A stretch of 32,752 bases of DNA from Myxococcales bacterium (lineage in GTDB: Bacteria > Myxococcota_A > UBA9160 > SMWR01). Shown piece after piece: positions 1 to 7,479 of the stretch. The position numbers and the translations under genes were made by a program. Position 1 is the first letter of the stretch, and each line of letters starts with the position of its first letter. The stretch spans positions 1 to 32,752 of the forward strand of contig JABSQX010000013.1 in NCBI GenBank assembly GCA_013215615.1. Reading direction: 5' to 3'. The notes under the pieces are model-generated. The model saw only the letters and a program-made list of their open reading frames with translations, had not been told where the DNA came from and searched no databases.

Positions 1-356
1 AGGGGCTGCCCGTCCTCGGGTAGCCGCCAACCCTCGCCGAGTTGCCCACGGAAACCTCGCGCTCGCCACAACGCCAGGGCTCCTCCCAGCAACATCGCCG
101 CCACGAAACTCTCGTGGATGTAGAGCGCCGCGAAATCGAAAGACGTCCAGTCGCTGCGATCCTCGCGGCCCAGCACGGCCAGCTTGACGAGGTAGGAGAG
201 CAGGAAGACCCCCACCAGCGTCACCGCGCCGAGCATGCTGCGGCGGTGCGCGGCGATGTCGCCGGCGCGGACGCGCGCCACGCCCAACGCGACGCAGGTC
301 ACGACAGCCCCGAGATCCAACAACGCAAAACACCAGAAGGCGAGATTCGCGTTCAT
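1..356 (-). CDS. DUF420-like small membrane protein (3' end cut by window edge)
   Basis: The frame is open from an ATG at 354-356 on the minus strand to the window edge, giving 118 residues without a stop. A GAGG ribosome site lies about nine bases upstream, inside the end of pyrE. The protein opens with MNANLAFWCFALLDLGAVV and has three visible hydrophobic segments (about 4-25, 41-60, 80-97). An HRRSML motif follows the first segment and a YIHES motif starts the third. The spacing of histidines and helices resembles DUF420 membrane proteins, which are often near haem/copper oxidase genes, but no oxidase gene is visible here. It is the third gene of an acyl-CoA dehydrogenase-pyrE-this gene operon, 12 bases after pyrE. 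The family call is from motif memory and is moderate; the function is unknown. Confidence 0.65.
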   Translation of the reverse strand, partial: MNANLAFWCFALLDLGAVVTCVALGVARVRAGDIAAHRRSMLGAVTLVGVFLLSYLVKLAVLGREDRSDWTSFDFAALYIHESFVAAMLLGGALALWRARGFRGQLGEGWRLPEDGQP

Positions 357-368
357 CGACACACTGCC

Positions 369-917
369 TCAGACCGGCAGGTCGGCCCGGGAGTACAGGG
401 CTTCCAACTCGATCCCTCGCTCCCGGAAGGCCTGCAGCGCGCCCTCTCCGCGGTCCACCAGGCAGAGCACGCGGACCACCTTGCCACCCGCCTGCTGCAC
501 GGCGTCCAGCGCCTCGAGCGTGGAGCCGCCGGTGGTCACCGTGTCCTCGAGCAGCGCCACGCTCTGGCCTTCCCGGAAGCCCCCCTCGATGCGACGGCCC
601 AGGCCGTGCTGCTTGGCTTCCTTGCGGACGAAGAAACCCAGCAGGGGGGTAGCGGGGTCGCGCGCGGCGGCAGCAGCGAGCACCGCGGAGATCAGCGGTA
701 CCGCCCCCACCGCCATGCCCCCCACCGCCTGCACGCTGGCGCCGCCCTGGAGCGCGTCGAGGATCAGACCGCCGGCCAGCGCCACTCCGCGAGGCCGCAT
801 CAAGGTCTGGCGCAGGTCCAGGTAGAAGTCGCTCTCGCGGCCACTCGCGAGCACCACCTTCTGCCTGCGAAAGGAGACCTCGAGGATCAGTTCGAGGAGT
901 TCCTGGCGCGCCTCCAT
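369..917 (-). CDS. pyrE: Orotate phosphoribosyltransferase
   Basis: This cytoplasmic enzyme joins orotate and PRPP to make OMP in de novo pyrimidine synthesis. The protein has 182 residues, slightly shorter than the 213-residue E. coli enzyme. The PRPP-binding loop LLEDTVTTGGST lies at about 122-133 with the acidic pair E124-D125. The catalytic-loop basic residues are in FFVRKEAKQHG at 95-105. Near the N-terminus, SGRESDFYLDLR (25-36) matches the family's orotate-side segment. The ATG shares one base with the stop of the upstream acyl-CoA dehydrogenase gene (TGATG), so translation is probably coupled. A longer in-frame extension would overlap the dehydrogenase and was rejected. Identification is secure. 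Confidence 0.95.
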   Translation of the reverse strand: MEARQELLELILEVSFRRQKVVLASGRESDFYLDLRQTLMRPRGVALAGGLILDALQGGASVQAVGGMAVGAVPLISAVLAAAAARDPATPLLGFFVRKEAKQHGLGRRIEGGFREGQSVALLEDTVTTGGSTLEALDAVQQAGGKVVRVLCLVDRGEGALQAFRERGIELEALYSRADLPV

Positions 918-2092
918 CAGCGTCCCCGCAGTCCCAACGCGTGCTCGGCGATGAGCTTGCGGTGCAGTTCGCTGGTGCCCTCCCCGAACTCGAGGGCCTT
1001 GGCTTCGAGCAACAGCCTCCCCACCTCGTACTCCTCGGAGAGCCCGTAGCCTCCATGGATCTGGATGGCGTCGAGAGCGTTGTAGGTCGCCGCCTCGCTG
1101 GCCATCAGCTTGGCGAGCGAAGCCTCCATGCTGGCCCGCTCGACCCCCGCATCCTTCATCCGGCCCAGCCGGTAGACGACCCCGCGGGCGCCCTCGGTGC
1201 GGCACACCATGTCGGCGACCTTCTGCTGGATCATCTGGAACTCGCCGATCTTCTGGCCGAAGGCCTCGCGCTCCATCGCGTAGCCGAGCGCCAGGTCGAT
1301 GCAACGCTGGGACTGGCCCACGCAGCGGGAGGCCACCGAGTAGCGCCCCATGTCCAGCGCCGAGCCCAGAACCGGGAAGCCGCCGCCCACTTCACCCAGA
1401 ACGTTCTCGTCGGGGACGAAGACCCCGTCGAAATGCACCTCCGCGAGCTTGTCGCGCTTGAGGGTGCGCATCGGAAAGTCTCCGATGGAGATCCCCTCGC
1501 TCGCGGGATCCACCAGGAAGGCCGTCACACCCTTGTGTTTCTTGGAGAGATCCACCGAGGCCACCACGAAGAAGAGCCCGGCATGGGCGGCGTGGGAGAT
1601 GAAGACCTTGGTGCCGCGAATCCGCCAGCCGCCCGCTTCACGGCTGGCGGTACTGCGCATGTTGCCGAGATCGGTGCCTCCGCTCGGCTCCGTGAGACAC
1701 GCGGAACTCAATATCTCGCCACGCGCCAGCGGCGGCAGCCAGCGCTGCTTCTGGGCCTCGCTGCCGTGGCGCAAGATGGAGCCCCCCACCAGCGAGTTGG
1801 TGACCGAGATCACCGATGCAACCACCCAATCCACCCGCGCAATCTCCTCGCAGATGATCCCGTAGCTGACCACGTCCACGAAGGAGCCCCCGAATTCCTC
1901 GGGGATCATGGGGGCGATGAAGCCCAGCGGCACTAGCTTCTCGATCAGCTCCGTGGGGTAACGGGCCTCGCGCTCGTACTCCTCGACGAAGGGCGCGATC
2001 TCCTTCTCCGCAAACTCGCGCACGCTGCGCCGCACCAGGCGCTGCTCCTCGCTGAGGTCGAAATCCGCGATGCGTTGCAGGGCTTCGTTCAT
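917..2092 (-). CDS. Acyl-CoA dehydrogenase family protein
   Basis: This FAD-dependent dehydrogenase (391 residues) oxidises an acyl-CoA thioester at the alpha-beta bond and passes electrons to electron-transfer flavoprotein. The N-terminal helical domain begins after FDLSEEQRLVRR. The middle beta-domain has the flavin segment SSACLTEPSGGTDLGNM. The C-terminal helical domain has QIHGGYGLSEEYEVGRLLLE and ends with FGEGTSELHRKL, in which Glu371 sits at the catalytic-base position of the medium-chain and glutaryl-CoA enzymes. The exact substrate cannot be read from sequence. I chose the ATG at 2090-2092 because the protein then starts at the usual distance before the first domain; an ATG 57 bases upstream adds an unlikely tail. 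It is the first gene of the minus-strand operon with pyrE and faces divergently from the tgt cluster. Confidence 0.93.
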   Translation of the reverse strand: MNEALQRIADFDLSEEQRLVRRSVREFAEKEIAPFVEEYEREARYPTELIEKLVPLGFIAPMIPEEFGGSFVDVVSYGIICEEIARVDWVVASVISVTNSLVGGSILRHGSEAQKQRWLPPLARGEILSSACLTEPSGGTDLGNMRSTASREAGGWRIRGTKVFISHAAHAGLFFVVASVDLSKKHKGVTAFLVDPASEGISIGDFPMRTLKRDKLAEVHFDGVFVPDENVLGEVGGGFPVLGSALDMGRYSVASRCVGQSQRCIDLALGYAMEREAFGQKIGEFQMIQQKVADMVCRTEGARGVVYRLGRMKDAGVERASMEASLAKLMASEAATYNALDAIQIHGGYGLSEEYEVGRLLLEAKALEFGEGTSELHRKLIAEHALGLRGR

Positions 2093-2175
2093 GGGGGGTC
2101 CGCTCGCGCAGCATAGCCACGAGTGGGCGCGGGCCGCACGGGAGCTCATGGGTCCGCGCGCGCTCCCCCCTCGCG

Positions 2176-2205
2176 TTGGCAGGGCGACCGGGACTCACCT
2201 ACGCT
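2176..2205 (+). promoter_or_regulatory. Candidate sigma70-like promoter for the 42-aa ORF/tgt/rnhA cluster
   Basis: TTGGCA (2176-2181) and TACGCT (2200-2205) are separated by 18 bases and lie about 60 bases before the GTG of the small basic ORF, in the divergent gap between the acyl-CoA dehydrogenase and the tgt cluster. The -10 match is poor, so this is only a candidate. Confidence 0.25.
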
Positions 2206-2264
2206 CCGCTCCCCGCAACTCCCGGCTGTGCTGAAAGCGAGCCCCCCGACCCGGAGAATCCGCC

Positions 2265-2393
2265 GTGAAGAAGGCCAAGCCGCTGCCCCATCGCAACCGT
2301 GGCAAGAGCGCGCGACACCGCGCGAAGCTCAAGGCCAAGCACCGCCGCGCACGCCTCCGCAGCAGCTCGGGCGAGCGCAAGACCTACCGCTAG
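2265..2393 (+). CDS. Very small, highly basic protein (42 aa), unknown family
   Basis: A GTG at 2265-2267 opens a 42-codon frame ending in TAG at 2391-2393. GGAG at 2253-2256 lies eight bases upstream at ideal spacing. The protein begins VKKAKPLPHRNRGKSARHR and ends SSSGERKTYR. By my count 8 Lys, 10 Arg and 3 His make half of all residues basic, with one Glu. This composition is typical of small ribosome- or RNA-associated proteins such as bL34, bL36, bTHX or COX24-domain proteins, but I cannot match it to any of them. It ends 25 bases before tgt and probably shares its transcript. It could instead be a translated leader for tgt, though it has no obvious attenuator structure. It is easily missed because a longer overlapping frame runs into tgt. 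Confidence 0.6.
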   Translation: MKKAKPLPHRNRGKSARHRAKLKAKHRRARLRSSSGERKTYR

Positions 2394-2418
2394 TCGCCGC
2401 CGGGGCGCGAGCGCGCGC

Positions 2419-3603
2419 ATGTCGCGAGGGCGAAGCATCGGAGCGGGACGCGGAGGCCCGGGCGCCGAGGCGGCTCGGGCCAACTTCCGCTTCAGCCTGG
2501 AAGCACGCTCGGGCGCCGCTCGCGCGGGTCGCTTCGAGACCCCCCACGGCAGCTTCCAGACCCCCGCCTTCATGACCGTGGGCACCCACGGCGCCGTCAA
2601 GGCCATGACCCCCGAGCAGCTCCGCGCCACCGGAGCCGAGATCGTACTGGCCAACAGCTACCACCTCTCGCTGCGGCCCGGCGAGGCGCTGGTCGAGAAG
2701 CTGGGCGGCCTGCACGACTTCATGCGCTGGCAGGGCCCGATCCTCACCGACAGCGGCGGTTTTCAGGTCTTCTCGCTCCCGAAGGTGGAGATCAGTGACC
2801 ACGGCGCGCTGTTCCGCAGCGAGGTGGATGGCGCGCGCGTGGAGCTCACGCCGGAGCGCGCCACCCGGATCCAGAACACCCTGGGAGCCGACATCATCAT
2901 GGCCTTCGATGAGTGCAGCCCGTACCCCGCGAGTCGCGAGCGCGCGCGTACCGGGGTGCGCCGTACGCTCTCGTGGATCGAGCGTTGTCTGCGCGCCCAC
3001 CAGCACCCCGAGCGCCAGGCGCTCTTCGGAATCGTGCAGGGCAGCACCTTCCTCGATCTGCGGGAGAGCTGCGCGCAGTCGCTGGTGGCCCTCGACCTGC
3101 CGGGCTACGCGATCGGCGGCGTTTCCGTGGGCGAGGGCCACGAGCTGCTGTGCGAGATCACCGAACACACGGCCCCCCAGCTCCCCGAGGATCGCCCGCG
3201 CTACTTGATGGGCGTGGGACTGCCCCACGACCTGCTGGCCGCAATCGGCTACGGGATCGACATGTTCGACTGCGTGATCCCCACCCGCTACGCGCGCAGC
3301 GCCACGGTCTTCACGCGACGCGGCCGCATCCGGCTCACGCAGCGCCGCTACCGGCGCGACGCCTACCCCATCGACCCTTCCTGCCGCTGCGCGACCTGCG
3401 AGGGCGGTTTCAGTCGCGCCTACCTCCACCACCTCTTCGCCGCCAATGAGATCCTCTCCGCCATGTTGGCCTCGGTACACAACACGCACTTCTACCAAGC
3501 GCTCGTCGCAGACGCGCGGGCCGCGATTCAGGCCGGCCACTTCGAGGACTTCCGGGCCGACTTCCTCGCGAACTTCGGGGTCGCAGAGCGAAAGGACCGC
3601 TGA
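2419..3603 (+). CDS. tgt: tRNA-guanine transglycosylase (queuine tRNA-ribosyltransferase)
   Basis: The enzyme exchanges guanine-34 for preQ1 in tRNAs with GUN anticodons, the committed step of queuosine formation on tRNA. The protein has 394 residues. DSGGFQVFSL (111-120) carries Asp111, the general acid/base. GIDMFDCVIPTR (279-290) carries the nucleophile Asp284. CRCATC (322-327) with His354 forms the zinc site. The FGIVQG and GGVSVGE motifs are present. The N-terminus is about 20 residues longer than usual before the conserved FRFSLEA segment. I chose the ATG at 2419 because it avoids overlap with the 42-residue ORF, although no strong ribosome site precedes it. rnhA follows. Other queuosine genes are not in the window. 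Confidence 0.96.
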   Translation: MSRGRSIGAGRGGPGAEAARANFRFSLEARSGAARAGRFETPHGSFQTPAFMTVGTHGAVKAMTPEQLRATGAEIVLANSYHLSLRPGEALVEKLGGLHDFMRWQGPILTDSGGFQVFSLPKVEISDHGALFRSEVDGARVELTPERATRIQNTLGADIIMAFDECSPYPASRERARTGVRRTLSWIERCLRAHQHPERQALFGIVQGSTFLDLRESCAQSLVALDLPGYAIGGVSVGEGHELLCEITEHTAPQLPEDRPRYLMGVGLPHDLLAAIGYGIDMFDCVIPTRYARSATVFTRRGRIRLTQRRYRRDAYPIDPSCRCATCEGGFSRAYLHHLFAANEILSAMLASVHNTHFYQALVADARAAIQAGHFEDFRADFLANFGVAERKDR

Positions 3604-3658
3604 AAGCCCCTCGAAGCGGGCTGGACGCCGCCCCGCGAATGCCCCACTGTCCCGGGCC

Positions 3659-4150
3659 GTGGCGACTCGAGGCGGCACTCCCCTGCTCTCCCCCGAAGAG
3701 GTGCTGCGCGCGCACCACGCGGGTCCCACCAGCGGCGTCTTCACCGATGGCTCCTGCGAGGGCAACCCCGGCCCGGGGGGGTGGGGGTTCGTATGGGTGG
3801 AGGACAATCAGATCGTGGAGGAGCGCCACGGCAGCGAGGCATCCACCACCAACAACCGCATGGAGCTCACCGCCCTCGTCGAGGCCTACCAGCGGCTCCC
3901 CGAGGACGCGCGCGTGCGCGTCTACTCCGACAGCCAGCTCTGCGTGAAGACCGTCAACGAGTGGGCGGCGGGCTGGGAGCAGCGCGGCTGGCGGCGCAAG
4001 AGCGGGCCCATCGCCAACCTCGAACTCGTGCAGCGCCTCTACGCGTTGGCGAACGCCCGCCCGGGCGTGGAACTGCAGTGGATCCGTGCCCACGAGGGCT
4101 CGCGCTGGAACGAATACGCGGACGCCCTGGCCTGCACGTACATGCGCTGA
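3659..4150 (+). CDS. rnhA: Ribonuclease HI
   Basis: This endonuclease cuts the RNA strand of RNA-DNA hybrids (R-loops, Okazaki primers). With the GTG at 3659 the protein has 163 residues, close to the 155 of E. coli RNase HI. All catalytic residues are visible: Asp30 in FTDGSCEGNPGPGG, Glu69 in NNRMEL, Asp91 in VYSDS, His145 in IRAHEG and Asp155 in NEYAD. There is no in-frame ATG near the domain. The GTG at 3659 is the best start after tgt ends at 3603; a GTG at 3701 would trim 14 residues and also leave the domain intact. It is likely cotranscribed with tgt, 55 bases downstream. The function is secure; the start is uncertain. Confidence 0.92.
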   Translation: MATRGGTPLLSPEEVLRAHHAGPTSGVFTDGSCEGNPGPGGWGFVWVEDNQIVEERHGSEASTTNNRMELTALVEAYQRLPEDARVRVYSDSQLCVKTVNEWAAGWEQRGWRRKSGPIANLELVQRLYALANARPGVELQWIRAHEGSRWNEYADALACTYMR

Positions 4151-4168
4151 CGCGCCGAGCGAGGCGCG
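4151..4168. terminator. Candidate bidirectional hairpin between convergent rnhA and the membrane-SDR gene
   Basis: CGCGCC (4151-4156) and GGCGCG (4163-4168) form a perfect six-base GC stem with a GAGCGA loop, filling exactly the 18 bases between two convergent stop codons. There is no T-run on either side, so intrinsic termination is uncertain. Confidence 0.4.
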
Positions 4169-5374
4169 CTACAAGAGCCTGCGCTGGAAGACGTCGCGGG
4201 CCACGAAGGCCGCCACGCGCCGCGGCACCAGGCGCGCCGCGGCGTTGGCGCGCAACCAGTCCCACCAGCCCGGGATCAGGCTCGACTGGCGGCCCAGTGC
4301 GTCCAAGGCCGCCGCAACCACCCGCGCCGGCGGCTCGCCGCGCAGAGGGCGCTCCCCAGCGAGCTTCTGGAACTCGGTGTCCGTCACACCCGGCTCCACC
4401 ACCAACACGTCGATCCCCGAGCCGCGCAGCTCCACGTGCAACGACTCTCCGAACAGGAGTTGGAAGGCCTTGCTGGCCGCGTAGAGGCCGTGGAGGGGAA
4501 CCGCCTGACGCCCTGCGATGGAACCGGTGAAGAGCAGCGCGCCATTGCCGCGCTCGCGCATGGCGGGGAGCAGGGCGTGGCTGAGCGCCACCGGCGCGCC
4601 GCAGTGCAGCGCCACCATGGCGTTCAGACGATCGCCGTCGGTCTCCACGAAGGCACCAGCGGCGCCGAAGCCCGCGTTGTTGACCAGGATCGAGATGGGG
4701 AGATCGGCGACCGCTGCGAGCAAGTGCTCGACGCCCTCCGCGCTTGCGAGGTCGGCCACCACCACCCGCACCTCCACCCCCTCGGCGCGCCGCACTTCGT
4801 CGGCCAGCGCTTCCAGAAGTGGCTCGCGGCGCGCGCAGAGCACGCAGGAGATGCCCTCGGCGGCCAGGGCCCGGGCGAAGTACTCGCCGATGCCCCCCGA
4901 GCCTCCCGTCACCAGCGCCCAGCCGGGATAGCGATCCCGGAGCGAAGCTCGGTGCGCGGAAAAGTGAGGCTGGGCGCGCCACAACAGTACGGCCAACAGC
5001 GCGAAGAGCACGAAGCCCAGCACCCCCACGCCGAGACCCACGGCACCGCCGTGATACACGACGGGCCAGATCCCCATCCCGATCGCCACGCTAAAGACGT
5101 AGATCGACGCCCAGGGCCACATCCAGTGGCTCTTCCGGTAGAAGCCGTGGGCGCCAGCCGCGTAGATCGCCCAGTGCAGCGGCTCCCCGAATTTGGCGGC
5201 CGCGCCGGTGAACATCACGCCCAACCAGACTTCCTGGTCCTCCGCCACCGGTTTGACGAAGAAATCCCACGGCACGTAGACGAAGGCCATGAACGCACAG
5301 AAGACCATCAGGGCGTTCATCCAGGCCGGGCGTCCCGCGAACACACAGTTCAGCCAGTCGCGCAGTGCTGCCAA
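4169..5374 (-). CDS. Membrane domain fused to short-chain dehydrogenase/reductase
   Basis: About 401 residues. The first ~135 hold roughly four hydrophobic segments rich in Trp and aromatic residues (for example FMAFVYVPWDFF and YRKSHWMWPW). A complete classical SDR follows: cofactor motif TGGSGGIG at 156-163, NNAG at 232-235, and catalytic Ser285, Tyr298 and Lys302 in a YAASK motif. The SDR part resembles membrane-anchored SDRs acting on lipid, steroid or acyl substrates; the actual substrate is unknown. The start is uncertain. A TTG at 5374 has GGGGGAG three bases upstream and keeps the segment DWLNCVFAGRPAW, while an ATG at 5320 would give 383 residues. The VOC gene is 70 bases upstream on the same strand and is probably cotranscribed. 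Confidence 0.85.
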   Translation of the reverse strand: MAALRDWLNCVFAGRPAWMNALMVFCAFMAFVYVPWDFFVKPVAEDQEVWLGVMFTGAAAKFGEPLHWAIYAAGAHGFYRKSHWMWPWASIYVFSVAIGMGIWPVVYHGGAVGLGVGVLGFVLFALLAVLLWRAQPHFSAHRASLRDRYPGWALVTGGSGGIGEYFARALAAEGISCVLCARREPLLEALADEVRRAEGVEVRVVVADLASAEGVEHLLAAVADLPISILVNNAGFGAAGAFVETDGDRLNAMVALHCGAPVALSHALLPAMRERGNGALLFTGSIAGRQAVPLHGLYAASKAFQLLFGESLHVELRGSGIDVLVVEPGVTDTEFQKLAGERPLRGEPPARVVAAALDALGRQSSLIPGWWDWLRANAAARLVPRRVAAFVARDVFQRRLL

Positions 5375-5444
5375 GCTCTCCCCCTGTCTCGTCGACCGCT
5401 CCGCCCCCGGGGCCACGGCGGGAACGCCGCTGCTCGCGAAGCCC

Positions 5445-5924
5445 TCACTCCGAAGCGGCAGCGCGCCAGGCCGCCAACACCTCCTCGGGTGCCTGTACGA
5501 GTTCAATGAGCACGCCCTGCCCGCCCACCGGGGCGTCCGGGTTGCCCTTGGGATGGATGAAGCAGACGTCGTGTCCCGCCGCCCCCGCGCGGATGCCACC
5601 GGGCGTGAAACGCACGCCCTTCGCCTCGAGCCACTCGACCGCCACCGCGAGGTCGTCGATCCAGAGCCCCACGTGGTTGAGCGCGGGTTCGTGGACCCGA
5701 GGGCGTGCCTCGGGATCGATGGGCTGCATGAGATCCACTTCCACGCGGAAGGGGCCACGACCCGCCACCGCGATATCCTCGTCGACGTTCTCGGACTCGC
5801 TGCGAAAGCTGCCCGTGGCCTCGAGGCCCAGCAGTTCCACCCAGAGTTCGCGCAGACCCGCCTTTTCGGTCGCGCCCACCGCGATCTGTTGCAGGCCGAG
5901 GACTTGGAAGGGCCGATCGGACAT
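5445..5924 (-). CDS. VOC-superfamily (glyoxalase/lactoylglutathione lyase-like) protein
   Basis: The protein has 159 residues built of two beta-alpha-beta-beta-beta halves. The first half runs from [11 protein letters not shown] and the second from [22 protein letters not shown]. Candidate metal ligands are Glu62 (VEVD), His84 (NHVG) and Glu141 (LIELVQ), with Gln12/13 where classic glyoxalase I has its first His. It matches the proteobacterial proteins often annotated as lactoylglutathione lyase, but substrate assignment within VOC is unreliable; methylmalonyl-CoA epimerase-like or resistance-type activities are alternatives. It is the first gene of a minus-strand pair with the membrane-SDR gene and is divergent from the heme oxygenase gene across a 204-base gap. 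Confidence 0.85.
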   Translation of the reverse strand: MSDRPFQVLGLQQIAVGATEKAGLRELWVELLGLEATGSFRSESENVDEDIAVAGRGPFRVEVDLMQPIDPEARPRVHEPALNHVGLWIDDLAVAVEWLEAKGVRFTPGGIRAGAAGHDVCFIHPKGNPDAPVGGQGVLIELVQAPEEVLAAWRAAASE

Positions 5925-6128
5925 GGGGGTCTCCTGGTGCCGGCTGCGGGCGCCAGCTTAGCGGCATCCTCGTTGGCAGCGCCCCCCAGGTGCCCCGCTG
6001 CGGCGGGCCCCGCGGGCGGGCGTCCCCGCATGCGTCGCGCCGGTGCCGAGTGATCTAGTTCACAGACACCCCTGCGGGACCCTCGTAGCCTTTTCAAGTA
6101 GCGCGAAACCCCTCACGAGGAACCCGAC

Positions 6129-6944
6129 ATGGACCGCATCGCATCGCTCTTCCGAAACAGTTCCGGCGCAGCCGCCGCACTCGCCCCTCGCCCTGCACTG
6201 ATCTCCATCCCCTTCCGAACACGGCGAAACGAGCCACTGGACCCGCAGCTACCCCTCTCCTTGTCCCACCGCCTGCGAGCGGAAACCCAGCGCGCCCATC
6301 GCCTGACGGAATCCACCGGCTTCGTGCGCAGCATCCTCAAGGGCTCCGTGGATCTCCAAAGCTTCCGGAACATGCAGGCGGGCCTCTTCCTCGTCTACAC
6401 CGCCATGGAAGAGGAGATCGCACGCAACGCGAGGAGACCGCTGATTCGCGCGATCGACTTCCCCGAGCTGCGCCGCACCGAGGCGCTGCGACACGACCTG
6501 GCGACACTCTACGCTGGGGACTGGCGCACCGGTCTCACGCTCACGCCCGCGCGCCGCCGCTACGTAGAGCGCATTCGCTGGGTGGGCGAGCACGATCCGG
6601 ACCTGCTGGTCGCGCATAGCTATACCCGCTACCTGGGCGACCTTTCGGGAGGCCGGGTGGTCGAGGGCATCGCGCGTCGCACACTGCGCTTCGAGGGAAG
6701 GGAGGGGCTGCGCTTCTTCCACTTCGAGGGGATCCCCAACAAGAAGGCCTTCAAGGAGGAGTTTCGGCGGCGCCTGGACGCGATGCCGCTCACCGTGCAT
6801 CGCGCGGATGCGCTGGTCGCGGAGTCCATCGAGGTCTTCGACCTCAACCGGGCCATCTTCGAGGAACTCGAGGGCAGCTGGTTGCGAGCCCTGCGAAAGC
6901 TCATCCCCCGAGAACTCACGGACATCCGTAACGACGCTAACTGA
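6129..6944 (+). CDS. Heme oxygenase, biliverdin-forming, cyanobacterial HO-1 type
   Basis: This enzyme opens haem to biliverdin, CO and ferrous iron. The protein has 271 residues. The core from about 44 to 250 follows the cyanobacterial/plant/mammalian fold: proximal His57 in RAETQRAHRLTE, FVRSILKG at 65-72, YTAMEEEIA at 90-98, and the distal helix AHSYTRYLGDLSGG at 162-175. A 40-residue basic N-terminal extension without an obvious signal peptide is unusual. It is the first gene of a plus-strand run with an NTF2-like protein 34 bases later. The ATG has an AGGA-type ribosome site (ACGAGGAACCCGAC). No phytochrome, biliverdin reductase or TonB haem receptor is in the window, so its role (iron recovery or chromophore supply) is undecided. 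Confidence 0.93.
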   Translation: MDRIASLFRNSSGAAAALAPRPALISIPFRTRRNEPLDPQLPLSLSHRLRAETQRAHRLTESTGFVRSILKGSVDLQSFRNMQAGLFLVYTAMEEEIARNARRPLIRAIDFPELRRTEALRHDLATLYAGDWRTGLTLTPARRRYVERIRWVGEHDPDLLVAHSYTRYLGDLSGGRVVEGIARRTLRFEGREGLRFFHFEGIPNKKAFKEEFRRRLDAMPLTVHRADALVAESIEVFDLNRAIFEELEGSWLRALRKLIPRELTDIRNDAN

Positions 6945-6978
6945 GCTTCGACCACCGAAGCAGGACGAGGAGCCCATC

Positions 6979-7407
6979 ATGGAAACACAGACTGCCGCAG
7001 CGACCCCCGTCGAAGCCATGCAACCCCCCAACCAAACGATCGAGCGCGTGGTGGCCGCCTACTTCTCCGCACTGCGTGAAATGGACATCGAGCGCCTGCT
7101 CGAACTCTTCGACGAGGACGCGGTCAGCTGGGATCCGGTGGGCTCCCCCCCGATGCGCGTCCGTGACAAGTCCAACAACTACTTCCGCGCGCTCTCCACC
7201 ATCTTCTCGAAGATGGCTCTTCGCGAAGAAGAGGTCTTCGTCGCCGGCAGCGAGGCCGCCGTGCGCTGGACCGGTGTCGCGATACTGCGCACGAATCCCC
7301 GCGAAGTCGACTTCGAGGGCATCTCGGTCTTCGAAATCAACGAGCAAGGCCGCATCCAGAGCGTGCGCTCGTACTGGGACAAGGCCACCTTGATGGCCCG
7401 CCTCTGA
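6979..7407 (+). CDS. SnoaL/NTF2-like fold protein
   Basis: The protein has 142 residues and starts at an ATG with GAGGAG seven to eight bases upstream. The segment IERVVAAYFSALREMDIERLLELFDEDAVSWDPVG is the standard first helix pair and strand of the SnoaL/NTF2-like (ketosteroid isomerase-like) fold. The later strands AAVRWTGVAIL and GISVFEINEQGRIQSVRSYWDK end with the usual 'GKI....YWD'-like closing. These small alpha+beta cone proteins bind or isomerise small hydrophobic molecules, and the ligand is unknown. It lies 34 bases after the heme oxygenase gene on the same strand, so the two are probably cotranscribed. The next SDR gene is 72 bases on. Confidence 0.85.
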   Translation: METQTAAATPVEAMQPPNQTIERVVAAYFSALREMDIERLLELFDEDAVSWDPVGSPPMRVRDKSNNYFRALSTIFSKMALREEEVFVAGSEAAVRWTGVAILRTNPREVDFEGISVFEINEQGRIQSVRSYWDKATLMARL

Positions 7408-7479
7408 GGCACGGCGCCTGTACGGGAGTCGGCCTGCCGCCTATCTTCCGCCCCGGACCCCTGGCCCCCGGGAGGAAGC

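Noticed and set aside
2299-2418. N-terminal extension of tgt back to 2299
   Set aside because: The extra 40 residues are Arg/Ala/Ser-rich, unlike the family, and overlap the better supported 42-residue ORF.
2329-3807. 492-codon open frame antisense to tgt and rnhA
   Set aside because: It has no recognisable domain and covers the invariant tgt motifs on the other strand; a high-GC shadow.
6097-6118. TTTC...GAAA inverted repeat upstream of the heme oxygenase as an iron-regulator site
   Set aside because: Only four-base arms and no match to a Fur-type 19-mer; too weak to call.
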